A model generated the notes under the pieces. It was not told the origin of the DNA and ran no database searches. It saw nothing but the letters and a program-made list of their open reading frames with translations. This document shows positions 1 through 5,177 of a stretch of 5,177 nt of DNA, in pieces. The translations under genes and the position numbers were made by a program. Position 1 is the first letter of the stretch. The number at the start of each line of letters is the position of its first letter. Origin of the DNA: JACVRW01 sp035947555 (GTDB lineage: Bacteria > Actinomycetota > Thermoleophilia > Solirubrobacterales > Thermoleophilaceae). The DNA is taken from positions 1-5,177 of the forward strand of contig DASZJZ010000134.1 of assembly GCA_035947555.1 (NCBI GenBank), given 5' to 3'.

Positions 1-423
1 GTCCGTGGCGCAGGCTCGCGCCGATGCCGTGGCCCGCGCCTCGCCCACCGCCGTGACCGCGGCCTGGGCGGTGGCCTGCGCCTTGCCGCTCAGCCTCACG
101 GTGGCGCTCGCGGTGACCACCTGGCCGCCCGCCTCGGCGTCCGCCGTGGCAGTCTCCTTCACCCGGAGATCCTCCTCCGCTGTCACCTCAGCGTCGGCGC
201 GGGCGCGGCGCCGCACGGTGACCGTCTCGCGTACCCGCTCGCATGCCCGCACCGACTCGGCCCCGGACCCTCCGCCGCCCCCCTGCGGCGGAGGGTCGGA
301 GTCGTCGCCCCCCGCGGTGGCGACCAGGATCGCGATCAGCACGCCGAACCCGGCCAGGGCGATGCCGAGGGACGGGCGCGCCCGCTCGCGCAGGGTCCTC
401 AGAAGGCGTGCCACCGCCTCCAA
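1..423 (-). CDS. Membrane-anchored Ala-rich protein, unknown function (partial, C-terminus beyond left edge)
   Basis: The minus strand is open from about 423 to the window edge, giving 141 codons without a stop. From a TTG at 423 the protein has a short Arg-rich N-terminus (R6, R9, R12, R14, R16), one hydrophobic segment at about residues 18-37, an Asp/Pro/Gly linker at 38-54 (PPPQGGGGGSG), and an Ala/Thr/Val-rich outer part. By the positive-inside rule the N-terminus is cytoplasmic and the rest outside, as a signal anchor or uncleaved signal peptide. From about residue 91 nearly every second residue is Ala, Val or another small residue, alternating with polar ones, which resembles beta-strand or low-complexity secreted sequence. 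Two Cys (61 and 138) lie in RAC contexts. The start is uncertain: GTG at 414 (GGAGG only 2 nt upstream) and GTG at 471 (GGGGAGG 11 nt upstream, overlapping the next gene) are alternatives. I do not recognise the family. Codon bias and the coherent membrane topology support a real gene. Confidence 0.66.
   Translation of the reverse strand, partial: MEAVARLLRTLRERARPSLGIALAGFGVLIAILVATAGGDDSDPPPQGGGGGSGAESVRACERVRETVTVRRRARADAEVTAEEDLRVKETATADAEAGGQVVTASATVRLSGKAQATAQAAVTAVGEARATASARACATD
266..297. repeat. Perfect 13-bp inverted repeat inside the coding region
   Basis: GACCCTCCGCCGC at 266-278 is the exact reverse complement of 285-297, with a 6-nt loop at 279-284. It lies in the Pro/Gly linker of the membrane-anchored protein: one arm encodes the Asp-Pro-Pro-Pro part and the other the Gly run. 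It has no U-tract and is inside an open frame, so it is not called a terminator. CCG-rich Pro codons and GGC-rich Gly codons are naturally complementary, which may explain the hairpin without any selected function. Confidence 0.75.
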
Positions 424-447
424 ATGCTGACAAGTCCGGCTAGCGTC

Positions 448-455
448 AGGGGGGA
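448..455 (+). promoter_or_regulatory. Purine-rich ribosome-binding tract of the metallophosphoesterase gene
   Basis: AGGGGGGA directly precedes the ATG at 456. The AGG at its left end lies 5 nt from the start codon, an acceptable Shine-Dalgarno distance, and this supports the ATG at 456. Only 32 bp separate this ATG from the TTG of the divergent gene, so any promoter for either gene must be very compact or lie within the neighbour's coding sequence. Confidence 0.55.
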
Positions 456-1013
456 ATGCGCATTCTGGCACTCGCGGACGAGCCTCCCCACGGTCCGGTC
501 CCCGACCTCGTCGAGGCGTACCGGCCCGAGCTGATCGTGCTGCTGGGAGACCTCGAGCCGGCATGGATCGAGGGGCTCGCCGCCGTGGAACTCCCGAAGC
601 TGGGCGTGCTGGGAAACCACGACGCGGAGGGTGCCCTGACCGCGGTGGGAGCCGAGGAACTCCAGCTCAGGCGCGTGGAGGTAGATGGGCTGACCTTCAC
701 GGGCTTCGGGGGCTCGCCGCGCTACAGCCGCGACGGCGCGAACGAGTGGACCGAGGAGGAGGCTGAGGAGCTCGTTCGGCGGCTGCCAACGGCGGATGTG
801 CTGCTCACCCACAGCCCGCCCGCCGGCGTGAACGACGAGCCCGACGACCCCGCCCATCGCGGCTCGCCGGCGCTGCGCGAGTGGGTCGAGCGCAACCGGC
901 CCGCCTGGCTGCTGCACGGCCATACCCTGCCGCATCCGTCATGCCGGGTCGGGCGGCTTGGCGACACCCGGGTTGTGCACGTGCGCGGGGCGATGGCGGT
1001 CGAGCTGCCCTAA
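456..1013 (+). CDS. Calcineurin-like metallophosphoesterase family protein with altered metal-site motifs
   Basis: A complete 185-residue protein, short but normal for the small phosphoesterase branch of this superfamily. The family's ordered motifs are visible: a beta strand followed by Asp8 (LALADEPP), GDLE at 31-34, GNHD at 53-56, a strand leading to His119 (LLTHSPP), and GHTLPH at 155-160. These correspond to the residues that hold a two-metal centre for phosphomonoester or phosphodiester hydrolysis. Two motifs differ from the textbook form: motif I is D-E-P instead of D-x-H, and the last motif is GHTLPH instead of GHxH, with His160 two residues late. Activity and metal content are therefore uncertain, and the substrate is unknown. 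No signal peptide or membrane segment is seen, so it is probably cytoplasmic. It starts head to head with the membrane-anchored gene, and its TAA stop (1011-1013) overlaps the stop of the convergent FUSC gene by 3-4 bp. Confidence 0.9.
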   Translation: MRILALADEPPHGPVPDLVEAYRPELIVLLGDLEPAWIEGLAAVELPKLGVLGNHDAEGALTAVGAEELQLRRVEVDGLTFTGFGGSPRYSRDGANEWTEEEAEELVRRLPTADVLLTHSPPAGVNDEPDDPAHRGSPALREWVERNRPAWLLHGHTLPHPSCRVGRLGDTRVVHVRGAMAVELP

Positions 1014-2197
1014 GCCTCGAGCGCGGCCGTCCGCACAGCCTCCTGCGCCTCCGCGCGCTCCAGGCCGGTGGCCCGCAGCAGGTCCACGGCGACGAGCCGG
1101 ATCTGCCCGACGATGTGCACGGCGGAGAGGTTGCCGGTCGCATCGAGGACGGCGTTCGCGAGCGCGGCCGCGTAGACGGGGGCCTCGCGCGCGAGCTCGG
1201 GATCCGCGCCCTCGAGATAGTCCCCCAGCGCCTCCGCGGCGCGGGCCAGCTGCTGGACGGCCTGCACGGCCTCGACCGGGATGGCGTCGTCCAGGTTGGT
1301 TGCCCGAACCGCGCCGCGCGCGAGCGCCCGTACGTTCTCGATGGCGCGGCCGAGCTCGCCGGCGGCGACCGCGAAGCGGTCGATGCCGCCGAGCGAGCGG
1401 CGCCGCTGCGGCGAGAGGCGGGCGGCCTCGCCGGCCGCCTCGAGCGTCTCGAGCAGGTTCTCGTGCGCGTCGTCGACGTGCGCGACCGCGACCAGGGCGG
1501 CATCGGCGGCCTCCGGCCGGCGGGTGGTCAGCGCCGTGGCGATCTGCCCGAGCGCCGCCACGAGCCGCTCCAGCACCGGCTTCGCGCTCTCCTCCACGAG
1601 CCGCATCGGCTGGACCGGCAGCAGCAGCGAGCTCACCGCCAGTGCCACGCCGCCGCCCACGAGGGCGTCGAGCGCGCGGTCGAAGTCGAAGCCGCCGTCC
1701 GGCGGCTGGAGAGTGGCCACCAGCACCGCCGACGCGCTGGCCTGCGAGACGAGTGTCGGGCCCCCGCCGACCAGCGCCGCGGTAGTCATCGCCAGCGCCA
1801 CCACCACGGCGACCTGCCAGGTGCCGGTGCCGATCAGCGCCACGAGGGCGTCGGCGATGGCGATCCCCATGGCCACGCCGATCGCCAGCTCCAGGGCCCG
1901 GCGGCGGCGCTGGCCCACCGTCAGGCCGAGCGTGATCACGGCCGAGATCGGCGCGAAGAAGGGCTGCTCGTGCCCGATCACGTCCGTGGCGATGAGCCAG
2001 GCCAGCGAGGCGGCCACCGCGGAGTGGAGGATGGGGCGCGCGCCGGCCACGATCCGCTCCCGGCGCGTACGAATGCCGGCTCGTGAGGCCTCGGCCGCCT
2101 GCTCCAGCAGCTCGTCGCGCGTGCCGAAGCGGCGTTCGATCGCCTGCGGGCGCAGTCGGTGCACGGCGCGGCTGCCGCGGGAGCGCGCCCGGCTCAT
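1010..2197 (-). CDS. FUSC / aromatic acid exporter-like inner membrane protein
   Basis: A complete 395-residue protein. A basic N-terminal stretch (1-54) is followed by a hydrophobic block at about 56-197, best read as five to six membrane helices: near 56-75, 79-95, 101-122, 127-143, 149-163 and 178-194. A long soluble Ala/Glu/Arg-rich helical region (198-395) follows, probably cytoplasmic. The segment FFAPISAVITLGLTVGQ (80-96) followed by a basic loop, and the Gly-rich last helix LVGGGVALAVSSLLLP (179-194), fit the FUSC-like fold of proteins such as AaeB and YccS, which are linked to export of aromatic or other organic acids. Export, and the substrate, are inferred. It is a one-domain version, shorter than classical AaeB (about 650 residues), so it may work as an oligomer. 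The ATG at 2197 is the first start after an in-frame stop at 2275. Its Shine-Dalgarno is poor, which suggests coupled translation from upstream. It lies downstream of the TPP enzyme gene on the same strand. Confidence 0.85.
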   Translation of the reverse strand: MSRARSRGSRAVHRLRPQAIERRFGTRDELLEQAAEASRAGIRTRRERIVAGARPILHSAVAASLAWLIATDVIGHEQPFFAPISAVITLGLTVGQRRRRALELAIGVAMGIAIADALVALIGTGTWQVAVVVALAMTTAALVGGGPTLVSQASASAVLVATLQPPDGGFDFDRALDALVGGGVALAVSSLLLPVQPMRLVEESAKPVLERLVAALGQIATALTTRRPEAADAALVAVAHVDDAHENLLETLEAAGEAARLSPQRRRSLGGIDRFAVAAGELGRAIENVRALARGAVRATNLDDAIPVEAVQAVQQLARAAEALGDYLEGADPELAREAPVYAAALANAVLDATGNLSAVHIVGQIRLVAVDLLRATGLERAEAQEAVRTAALEA

Positions 2198-2317
2198 CGC
2201 CTGGGAGGGCGTAGCCCGGATACCGTCTGCGCCGGCGCGCCCGCGGTCATCGCCCGTGAGGGCGCGGTCCGCTCATCGCGTACACCGGCGCACCCCCCGG
2301 TCATCGCCTGTACCAGC
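2183..2317. repeat. Degenerate ~27-bp tandem repeat at the TPP/FUSC gene junction
   Basis: The heptamer TCATCGC occurs exactly four times on the plus strand, at 2194, 2247, 2273 and 2301, with spacings of 53, 26 and 28 bp (about 2 x 27, 27, 27). The similarity extends beyond the heptamer: each copy is preceded by a GCGC-rich block ending in CSG or similar, and followed about 10 bp later by GGCG or GCG. On the minus strand, the 30 bp beginning ACAGGCGATGACC (2310 downward) matches those beginning ACGGGCGATGACC at 24 of 30 positions by eye. A fifth, decayed unit would fit near 2220. The outermost copies supply the TPP stop codon (2303-2301) and the FUSC start codon (2197-2195). Every copy carries ATGA on the minus strand. 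The 97 bp between the two genes hold nothing else that I can recognise apart from the possible mini-ORF. Confidence 0.6.
2194..2304 (-). CDS. Possible 36-codon linker ORF coupled to both neighbours
   Basis: ATG at 2304-2302 overlaps the TGA of the TPP gene (2303-2301) as ATGA. The ORF runs 36 codons to TGA at 2196-2194, which overlaps the ATG of the FUSC gene (2197-2195) as a second ATGA. The predicted peptide begins MTGGCAGVRDE and ends LRPPRR; it is basic and Gly/Ala/Arg/Pro-rich, with no recognisable domain or membrane segment. The whole ORF lies in the tandem-repeat region, and the frame stays open upstream into the TPP gene as an out-of-frame shadow, as is common at high GC. It may be a translated relay that lets ribosomes finishing the TPP gene reach the FUSC start, or merely a chance open frame. 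No independent Shine-Dalgarno stands out. Confidence 0.3.
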   Translation of the reverse strand: MTGGCAGVRDERTAPSRAMTAGAPAQTVSGLRPPRR

Positions 2318-3962
2318 GCGGCGAGACGTTGGGCGGCGGCGCCAGCGCCGCGTTCGCCACGAGGACCGTCGGCTCGTCCAGGCGCAGGTGGTGGCCGAGC
2401 ATGCCCTCGAAGCGCTCGCCGAGGCCGTCGACCGCGTCGGCCCGGACCCCGAAGGAGCGGGCGAGCGCCACGAAGTCCGGGGTGTGCAGGTCCACGCCCT
2501 CGCGCGGGTCGCCCTTCAGCTCCTGGTCGAAGCGCAGCATGCCGTAGCCGCCGTCGTCCACGATCACGGCCGTCAGCGGGAGGCGCTCCTGAGCGGCGGT
2601 GGCGAGCTCCCCGCAGGCGTAGAGGAAGCCGCCGTCGCCGGAGACGCTCACCACGGGCCCGGTCTCGCCGAGGGCGGCTCCGAGGCCCTGCGGGAAGGCG
2701 CAGCCGAGCGTGCCCCAGCCGAGCGGGTAGGAGAGCCTGCGCGGGGCGGGAGTGTGGTGAAAGCCGCCCAGCCAGTAGCCGGGGATGCACATGTCGCAGA
2801 CGACCGTCGCGTCCGGCGGCAGCGCGCGTTCGATCGCCTCCAGGAAGCCGATCGCCTCGGGATCGGTCTCGCGCAGGCGGGCCCGGACGCCGCGGTTCAG
2901 GTCGCGCATGCGGTCCGCTAGCGCCTCGAGGCCGCCGCGCGGCTCGACGCGGCGGGCGAGGGCGGCGGCGCCCTCGGCGGCGTCGGCCTCGAGCAGCACG
3001 TCGGGCAGGTAGTTCTTGGCGGCGTCGGGCGGGTCGACGTTCAGCGCGATCAGGTGCGGGGGCTGGGGCTGCTTCCAGCCCTGGGTCATCATCCCGTCGA
3101 AGTCGGTTCCGACCGCCAGCACCACGTCGGCCTCGTCCCAGAGCGCGCCCACCTCCGCGACGTGGGGCGGCGCCTGGACCAGGCAGGGGTGATCCGGCGG
3201 CAGCAGGCCTCGGGCCGAATAGGTGAGGATCACCGGGGCCACGAGCCGCTCGGCCAGCTCGGCGAGTGCCTCGCCGGCGCCCGCCTGGAGGGCGCCGCCG
3301 CCAGCCCAGACCAGCGGGCGGCGGGAGCGCTCGAGCAGGGCGGCGGCGCGGGCGAGGTGGTCCTCGTCGGGACGCGGCCGGGACGAGACCATGTCCATCA
3401 GGTCCGGCGCTCCGTTCACCGGCTCCGCCAGCAGGTCCGTTGGGATTTCGAGATAGACCGGTCGCTGGGGCGCTGCCGCCGCGCTGACCAGAGCGAGATT
3501 CACCGCTGAGCCGATGTCCCGTGCTGATGTCACGCGCATCGTCTCCTTGACGACCGGCGCGAACATCCCCGCCTGGTCGGTCGCCTCGTGCAGCACGCCG
3601 CGCCACACGCCGGGTCGCCGCAGCCGCGCCGGGATGTCGGTGGCCACCACGAGCACCGGCTGGCGGGAGGCCCAGGCCTCGCCGACCGCGGCGAGGGTGT
3701 TCGCCGCGCCCGGGCCGGTGGTGGTGAGCGCCACGCCGACCCTTCCGGTCGAGCGCGCGTAGCCGTCCGCCGCGTAGGCCGCGGTCTGCTCGTGGCGCAC
3801 TCCGACCAGCCGGATGGGCGACTCCCCGAGCGCCCGCCAGAGCGCCAGGTTGTGCACGCCGGGGAGGCCGAACGCGACCTCCACCCCGGCCCGCTCGAGC
3901 GCCGCCACCGCCAGCTGCGCGCCTGTCAGGATGCGCGTCCGCGATGAGCTCACCGGCCCCAT
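2301..3962 (-). CDS. Acetolactate synthase-like thiamine pyrophosphate-dependent enzyme
   Basis: A complete 553-residue protein with the three-domain layout of the POX/acetolactate synthase/decarboxylase family. The N-terminal pyrimidine-binding domain (about 10-180) carries FGLPGVHN (31-38), catalytic-type Glu58 in VRHEQTAA, and TTTGPGAAN (80-88). A central domain (about 200-340) includes WAGGGA (219-224). The C-terminal pyrophosphate-binding domain (about 375-545) has the metal/TPP motif starting GDGGF at 442-446. That motif normally ends in NN, but here Asp469-Asp470 stand before GGYGML. Family members decarboxylate 2-oxo acids or ligate or cleave 2-hydroxyacyl compounds. FGxPGVH and RHEQ recall AruI-type 2-oxo acid decarboxylases as well as acetolactate synthases. 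No small regulatory subunit or branched-chain amino acid gene is nearby, so a biosynthetic role is doubtful. It is probably cytoplasmic. ATG 3962 is favoured by GGAGAGGG 7 nt upstream; GTG 3953 is an alternative. It is probably first in a unit with the FUSC gene. Confidence 0.9.
   Translation of the reverse strand: MGPVSSSRTRILTGAQLAVAALERAGVEVAFGLPGVHNLALWRALGESPIRLVGVRHEQTAAYAADGYARSTGRVGVALTTTGPGAANTLAAVGEAWASRQPVLVVATDIPARLRRPGVWRGVLHEATDQAGMFAPVVKETMRVTSARDIGSAVNLALVSAAAAPQRPVYLEIPTDLLAEPVNGAPDLMDMVSSRPRPDEDHLARAAALLERSRRPLVWAGGGALQAGAGEALAELAERLVAPVILTYSARGLLPPDHPCLVQAPPHVAEVGALWDEADVVLAVGTDFDGMMTQGWKQPQPPHLIALNVDPPDAAKNYLPDVLLEADAAEGAAALARRVEPRGGLEALADRMRDLNRGVRARLRETDPEAIGFLEAIERALPPDATVVCDMCIPGYWLGGFHHTPAPRRLSYPLGWGTLGCAFPQGLGAALGETGPVVSVSGDGGFLYACGELATAAQERLPLTAVIVDDGGYGMLRFDQELKGDPREGVDLHTPDFVALARSFGVRADAVDGLGERFEGMLGHHLRLDEPTVLVANAALAPPPNVSPRWYRR
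3942..3955. promoter_or_regulatory. Near-palindrome carrying opposed start codons of two divergent genes
   Basis: CGATGAGCTCACCG is a 14-bp dyad broken only at the A3944/C3953 pair. Read on either strand it gives CG(A/G)TGAGCTCA. The plus strand starts the CoA-transferase (ATG AGC TCA at 3944); the minus strand gives GTG AGC TCA, codons 4-6 of the TPP enzyme and an alternative start for it. The central TGAGCTCA (3945-3952) is a perfect palindrome. It could be an operator shared by the divergent genes, but this is inference from symmetry and position only, and an 8-bp palindrome can occur by chance. Confidence 0.3.
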
Positions 3963-5177
3963 CCTCGCACCCTCTCCGCGGAGTCCGCGTGGTAGACCTC
4001 TCGCGCGTCCTGGCCGGCCCCTACTGCACGATGGTGCTCGCCGACCTGGGTGCCGACGTGGTCAAGGTCGAGCGCCCGGAGGGCGGCGACGAGACCCGTA
4101 CCTGGGGGCCGCCGTTCGCGGGCGGGGAGGCCGCGTACTACCTCTCGGTCAACCGCGGCAAGCGCTCCTGCGCCATCGACCTCTCGCAGACGGAGGGGCG
4201 GGCGCTCGCGCTCGACCTGTGCGCCGCTGCCGACGTCGTGGTCGAGAACTTCAAGGTCGGCGGCGCCGAGCGGCTCGGCGTGGGCTACGAGCAGGTGCGC
4301 GAGCGCAACCCGCGGGTCGTGTACTGCTCGATCACCGGGTTCGGGTCACGGCGCGAGCCGCCGGGGCGCCCGGGTTACGACTTCGTGGCCCAGGCCGAGA
4401 CCGGCCTGATGTCGATCACCGGGCCGGAGGACGGCCCGCCGTACAAGGTGGGCGTCGCGCTGGTGGACGTGCTGACCGGGCTGCACGCGGCGGCGGCGAT
4501 CCTCGCGGGCCTGCACGGCGGCGAAGGCGCTCGGGTCGAGGTTCCGCTGCTCGACAGCGGGCTGGCCGGTCTGGTGAACGTGGCCCAGAACGCTCTCGTC
4601 ACCGGCCGTGACCCGGAGCGCCACGGCAACGCGCACCCGAACATCGTCCCGTACCAGGACTTCGAGACCGCCACGGCGCGGATCGCGGTTGCCGCCGCCA
4701 ACGACGGGCTCTTCCGCGCCCTCTGCCGCGTGCTCGAGCGCCCCGAGCTGGGCGAGGACGAGCGGTTCGCGACCAACGCGGCCCGGGTCGAGAACCGCCG
4801 GGAGCTGATCCCGCTGCTGCAGGAACGGCTGCTGGAGCGACCGGCGGAGGAGTGGGTCGAGGGGCTCGACGCCGCCGGCGTGCCCGTGGGCGCCGTGCGC
4901 ACCGTGCCCGACGCACTGGCCGCCGCGGCGCAAGCGGGCCGGCCGGCGACCCTGACGGTCGATCACCCGAGCGCGGGAGCGCTCGAGCTGGTGGCGTCGC
5001 CGATCTGGGGGCTCACGGACGGCGACGCCGCGACGCCGCCGCCGCTGCTGGGGGAGCACACGGCGGAGGTGCTGGGCGAGCTGGGGCGCTCGGAGGAGGA
5101 GATAGCCGCGCTCGTCGCGCGGAAGGTGGTGCGCCTCATCGGCGAGCCAGACATCAGCGGGGGTCCGGGGGCGTGGG
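3944..5177 (+). CDS. CaiB/BaiF family (class III) CoA-transferase, partial at right edge
   Basis: The frame runs 411 codons from ATG 3944 to the window edge without a stop. It has the family's N-terminal signature PLRGVRVVDLSRVLAGP (10-26) and LADLGADVVKVERP (32-45). NRGKRS (70-75) and VVENFKVG (99-106) follow, then the catalytic Asp175 in VGVALVDVLTG, which aligns with Asp169 of formyl-CoA transferase and forms the acyl-aspartyl anhydride during CoA transfer. GNAHPNIVPYQ (228-238) and LLGEHTAEVLGELG near the C-terminus complete the pattern. Known members move CoA between carboxylic acids such as oxalate/formate, carnitine derivatives, succinate and malate; the substrates here cannot be assigned. 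ATG 3944 retains the conserved PLxG(V/I)RVxDL start; GTG 3989, with GGAG 5 nt upstream, would truncate it. The family usually ends at a position matching VARKVV, but here at least 14 further residues follow. The gene diverges from the TPP enzyme with overlapping 5' ends, suggesting a shared pathway. Confidence 0.92.
   Translation, partial: MSSPAPSSHPLRGVRVVDLSRVLAGPYCTMVLADLGADVVKVERPEGGDETRTWGPPFAGGEAAYYLSVNRGKRSCAIDLSQTEGRALALDLCAAADVVVENFKVGGAERLGVGYEQVRERNPRVVYCSITGFGSRREPPGRPGYDFVAQAETGLMSITGPEDGPPYKVGVALVDVLTGLHAAAAILAGLHGGEGARVEVPLLDSGLAGLVNVAQNALVTGRDPERHGNAHPNIVPYQDFETATARIAVAAANDGLFRALCRVLERPELGEDERFATNAARVENRRELIPLLQERLLERPAEEWVEGLDAAGVPVGAVRTVPDALAAAAQAGRPATLTVDHPSAGALELVASPIWGLTDGDAATPPPLLGEHTAEVLGELGRSEEEIAALVARKVVRLIGEPDISGGPGAW
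3970..3977 (-). promoter_or_regulatory. Shine-Dalgarno of the TPP enzyme gene, inside the divergent CoA-transferase gene
   Basis: The minus strand reads GGAGAGGG here, 7 nt before the ATG at 3962. This is the best-placed ribosome-binding site for that gene and is the main reason for choosing ATG 3962 over GTG 3953. It lies within codons 9-12 of the CoA-transferase on the opposite strand, so the 5' leader of the TPP transcript must be antisense to the start of that gene. Confidence 0.5.

Noticed and set aside
1005..1020. A possible bidirectional terminator at the convergent metallophosphoesterase/FUSC ends
   Set aside because: The stop codons overlap (1010-1013), and no inverted repeat with a T-tract is visible around them.
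1989..1995. A further GCGATGA heptamer on the plus strand, as possible evidence of a dispersed regulatory element (also at 3941)
   Set aside because: It lies inside the FUSC coding sequence without the flanking similarity of the junction repeats. Isolated heptamers of this composition are expected by chance in GC-rich DNA.
881..2086. A plus-strand open frame of 401 codons overlapping the metallophosphoesterase end and the FUSC gene
   Set aside because: It is Arg/Gly/His-rich with no motif and lies opposite the FUSC coding sequence, so it is a high-GC shadow frame.
2183..2317. CRISPR-like reading of the repeated units
   Set aside because: Units are degenerate, about 27 bp head to tail with no unique spacers of constant length, and no cas gene is present.
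1281..2921. A long plus-strand open frame (546 codons) across the FUSC and TPP genes
   Set aside because: It is antisense to two proteins with clear family motifs. Its product is Ser/Arg/Ala-rich low-complexity sequence with no domain, as expected from the complement of high-GC codons.
2305..3606. A minus-strand open frame running out of frame through most of the TPP enzyme gene
   Set aside because: It is the shifted frame of the TPP gene and gives an Arg/Pro/Gly-rich product. Only its last 36 codons, beyond the TPP stop, are kept as a possible mini-ORF.
4346..5059. A minus-strand open frame of 237 codons opposite the CoA-transferase
   Set aside because: The plus-strand frame carries all CoA-transferase signature motifs including the catalytic Asp; the minus frame shows no domain.

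Overview
The window is very GC-rich, tightly packed bacterial DNA. Third codon positions are mostly G or C, there are GTG/TTG start candidates, and genes overlap by a few bases or lie only tens of bases apart. Base composition and the style of the proteins suggest a high-GC actinobacterium-like genome, possibly of the Thermoleophilia/Solirubrobacterales type. That placement is an inference; no marker gene is present to confirm it.

Layout from left to right: (1) on the minus strand, a membrane-anchored Ala-rich protein of unknown function, cut by the left edge; (2) on the plus strand, starting 32 bp away head to head, a small calcineurin-like metallophosphoesterase with altered metal-site motifs; (3) on the minus strand, ending tail to tail with it (4-bp stop overlap), a FUSC/aromatic-acid-exporter-like inner-membrane protein; (4) on the minus strand, a 97-bp gap upstream of the FUSC gene made largely of a degenerate ~27-bp tandem repeat, which also carries a possible 36-codon ORF joined to both neighbours by ATGA overlaps; (5) on the minus strand, a complete acetolactate-synthase-like thiamine-pyrophosphate (TPP) enzyme; (6) on the plus strand, overlapping the TPP gene's 5' end head to head, a class III (CaiB/BaiF) CoA-transferase that is still open at the right edge but has reached its family's usual C-terminus.

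The TPP enzyme, mini-ORF and FUSC protein look like one minus-strand transcription unit. The CoA-transferase diverges from it with no intergenic space. A CoA-transferase next to a 2-oxo/2-hydroxy-acid TPP enzyme and a putative organic-acid exporter suggests a small carboxylic-acid metabolism module, but the substrate cannot be read from the sequence. No tRNA, rRNA, CRISPR array, transposase or convincing intrinsic terminator was seen. The least ordinary structures are the two gene junctions: the repeat-built TPP/FUSC junction, and the near-palindromic shared start region of the TPP and CoA-transferase genes.
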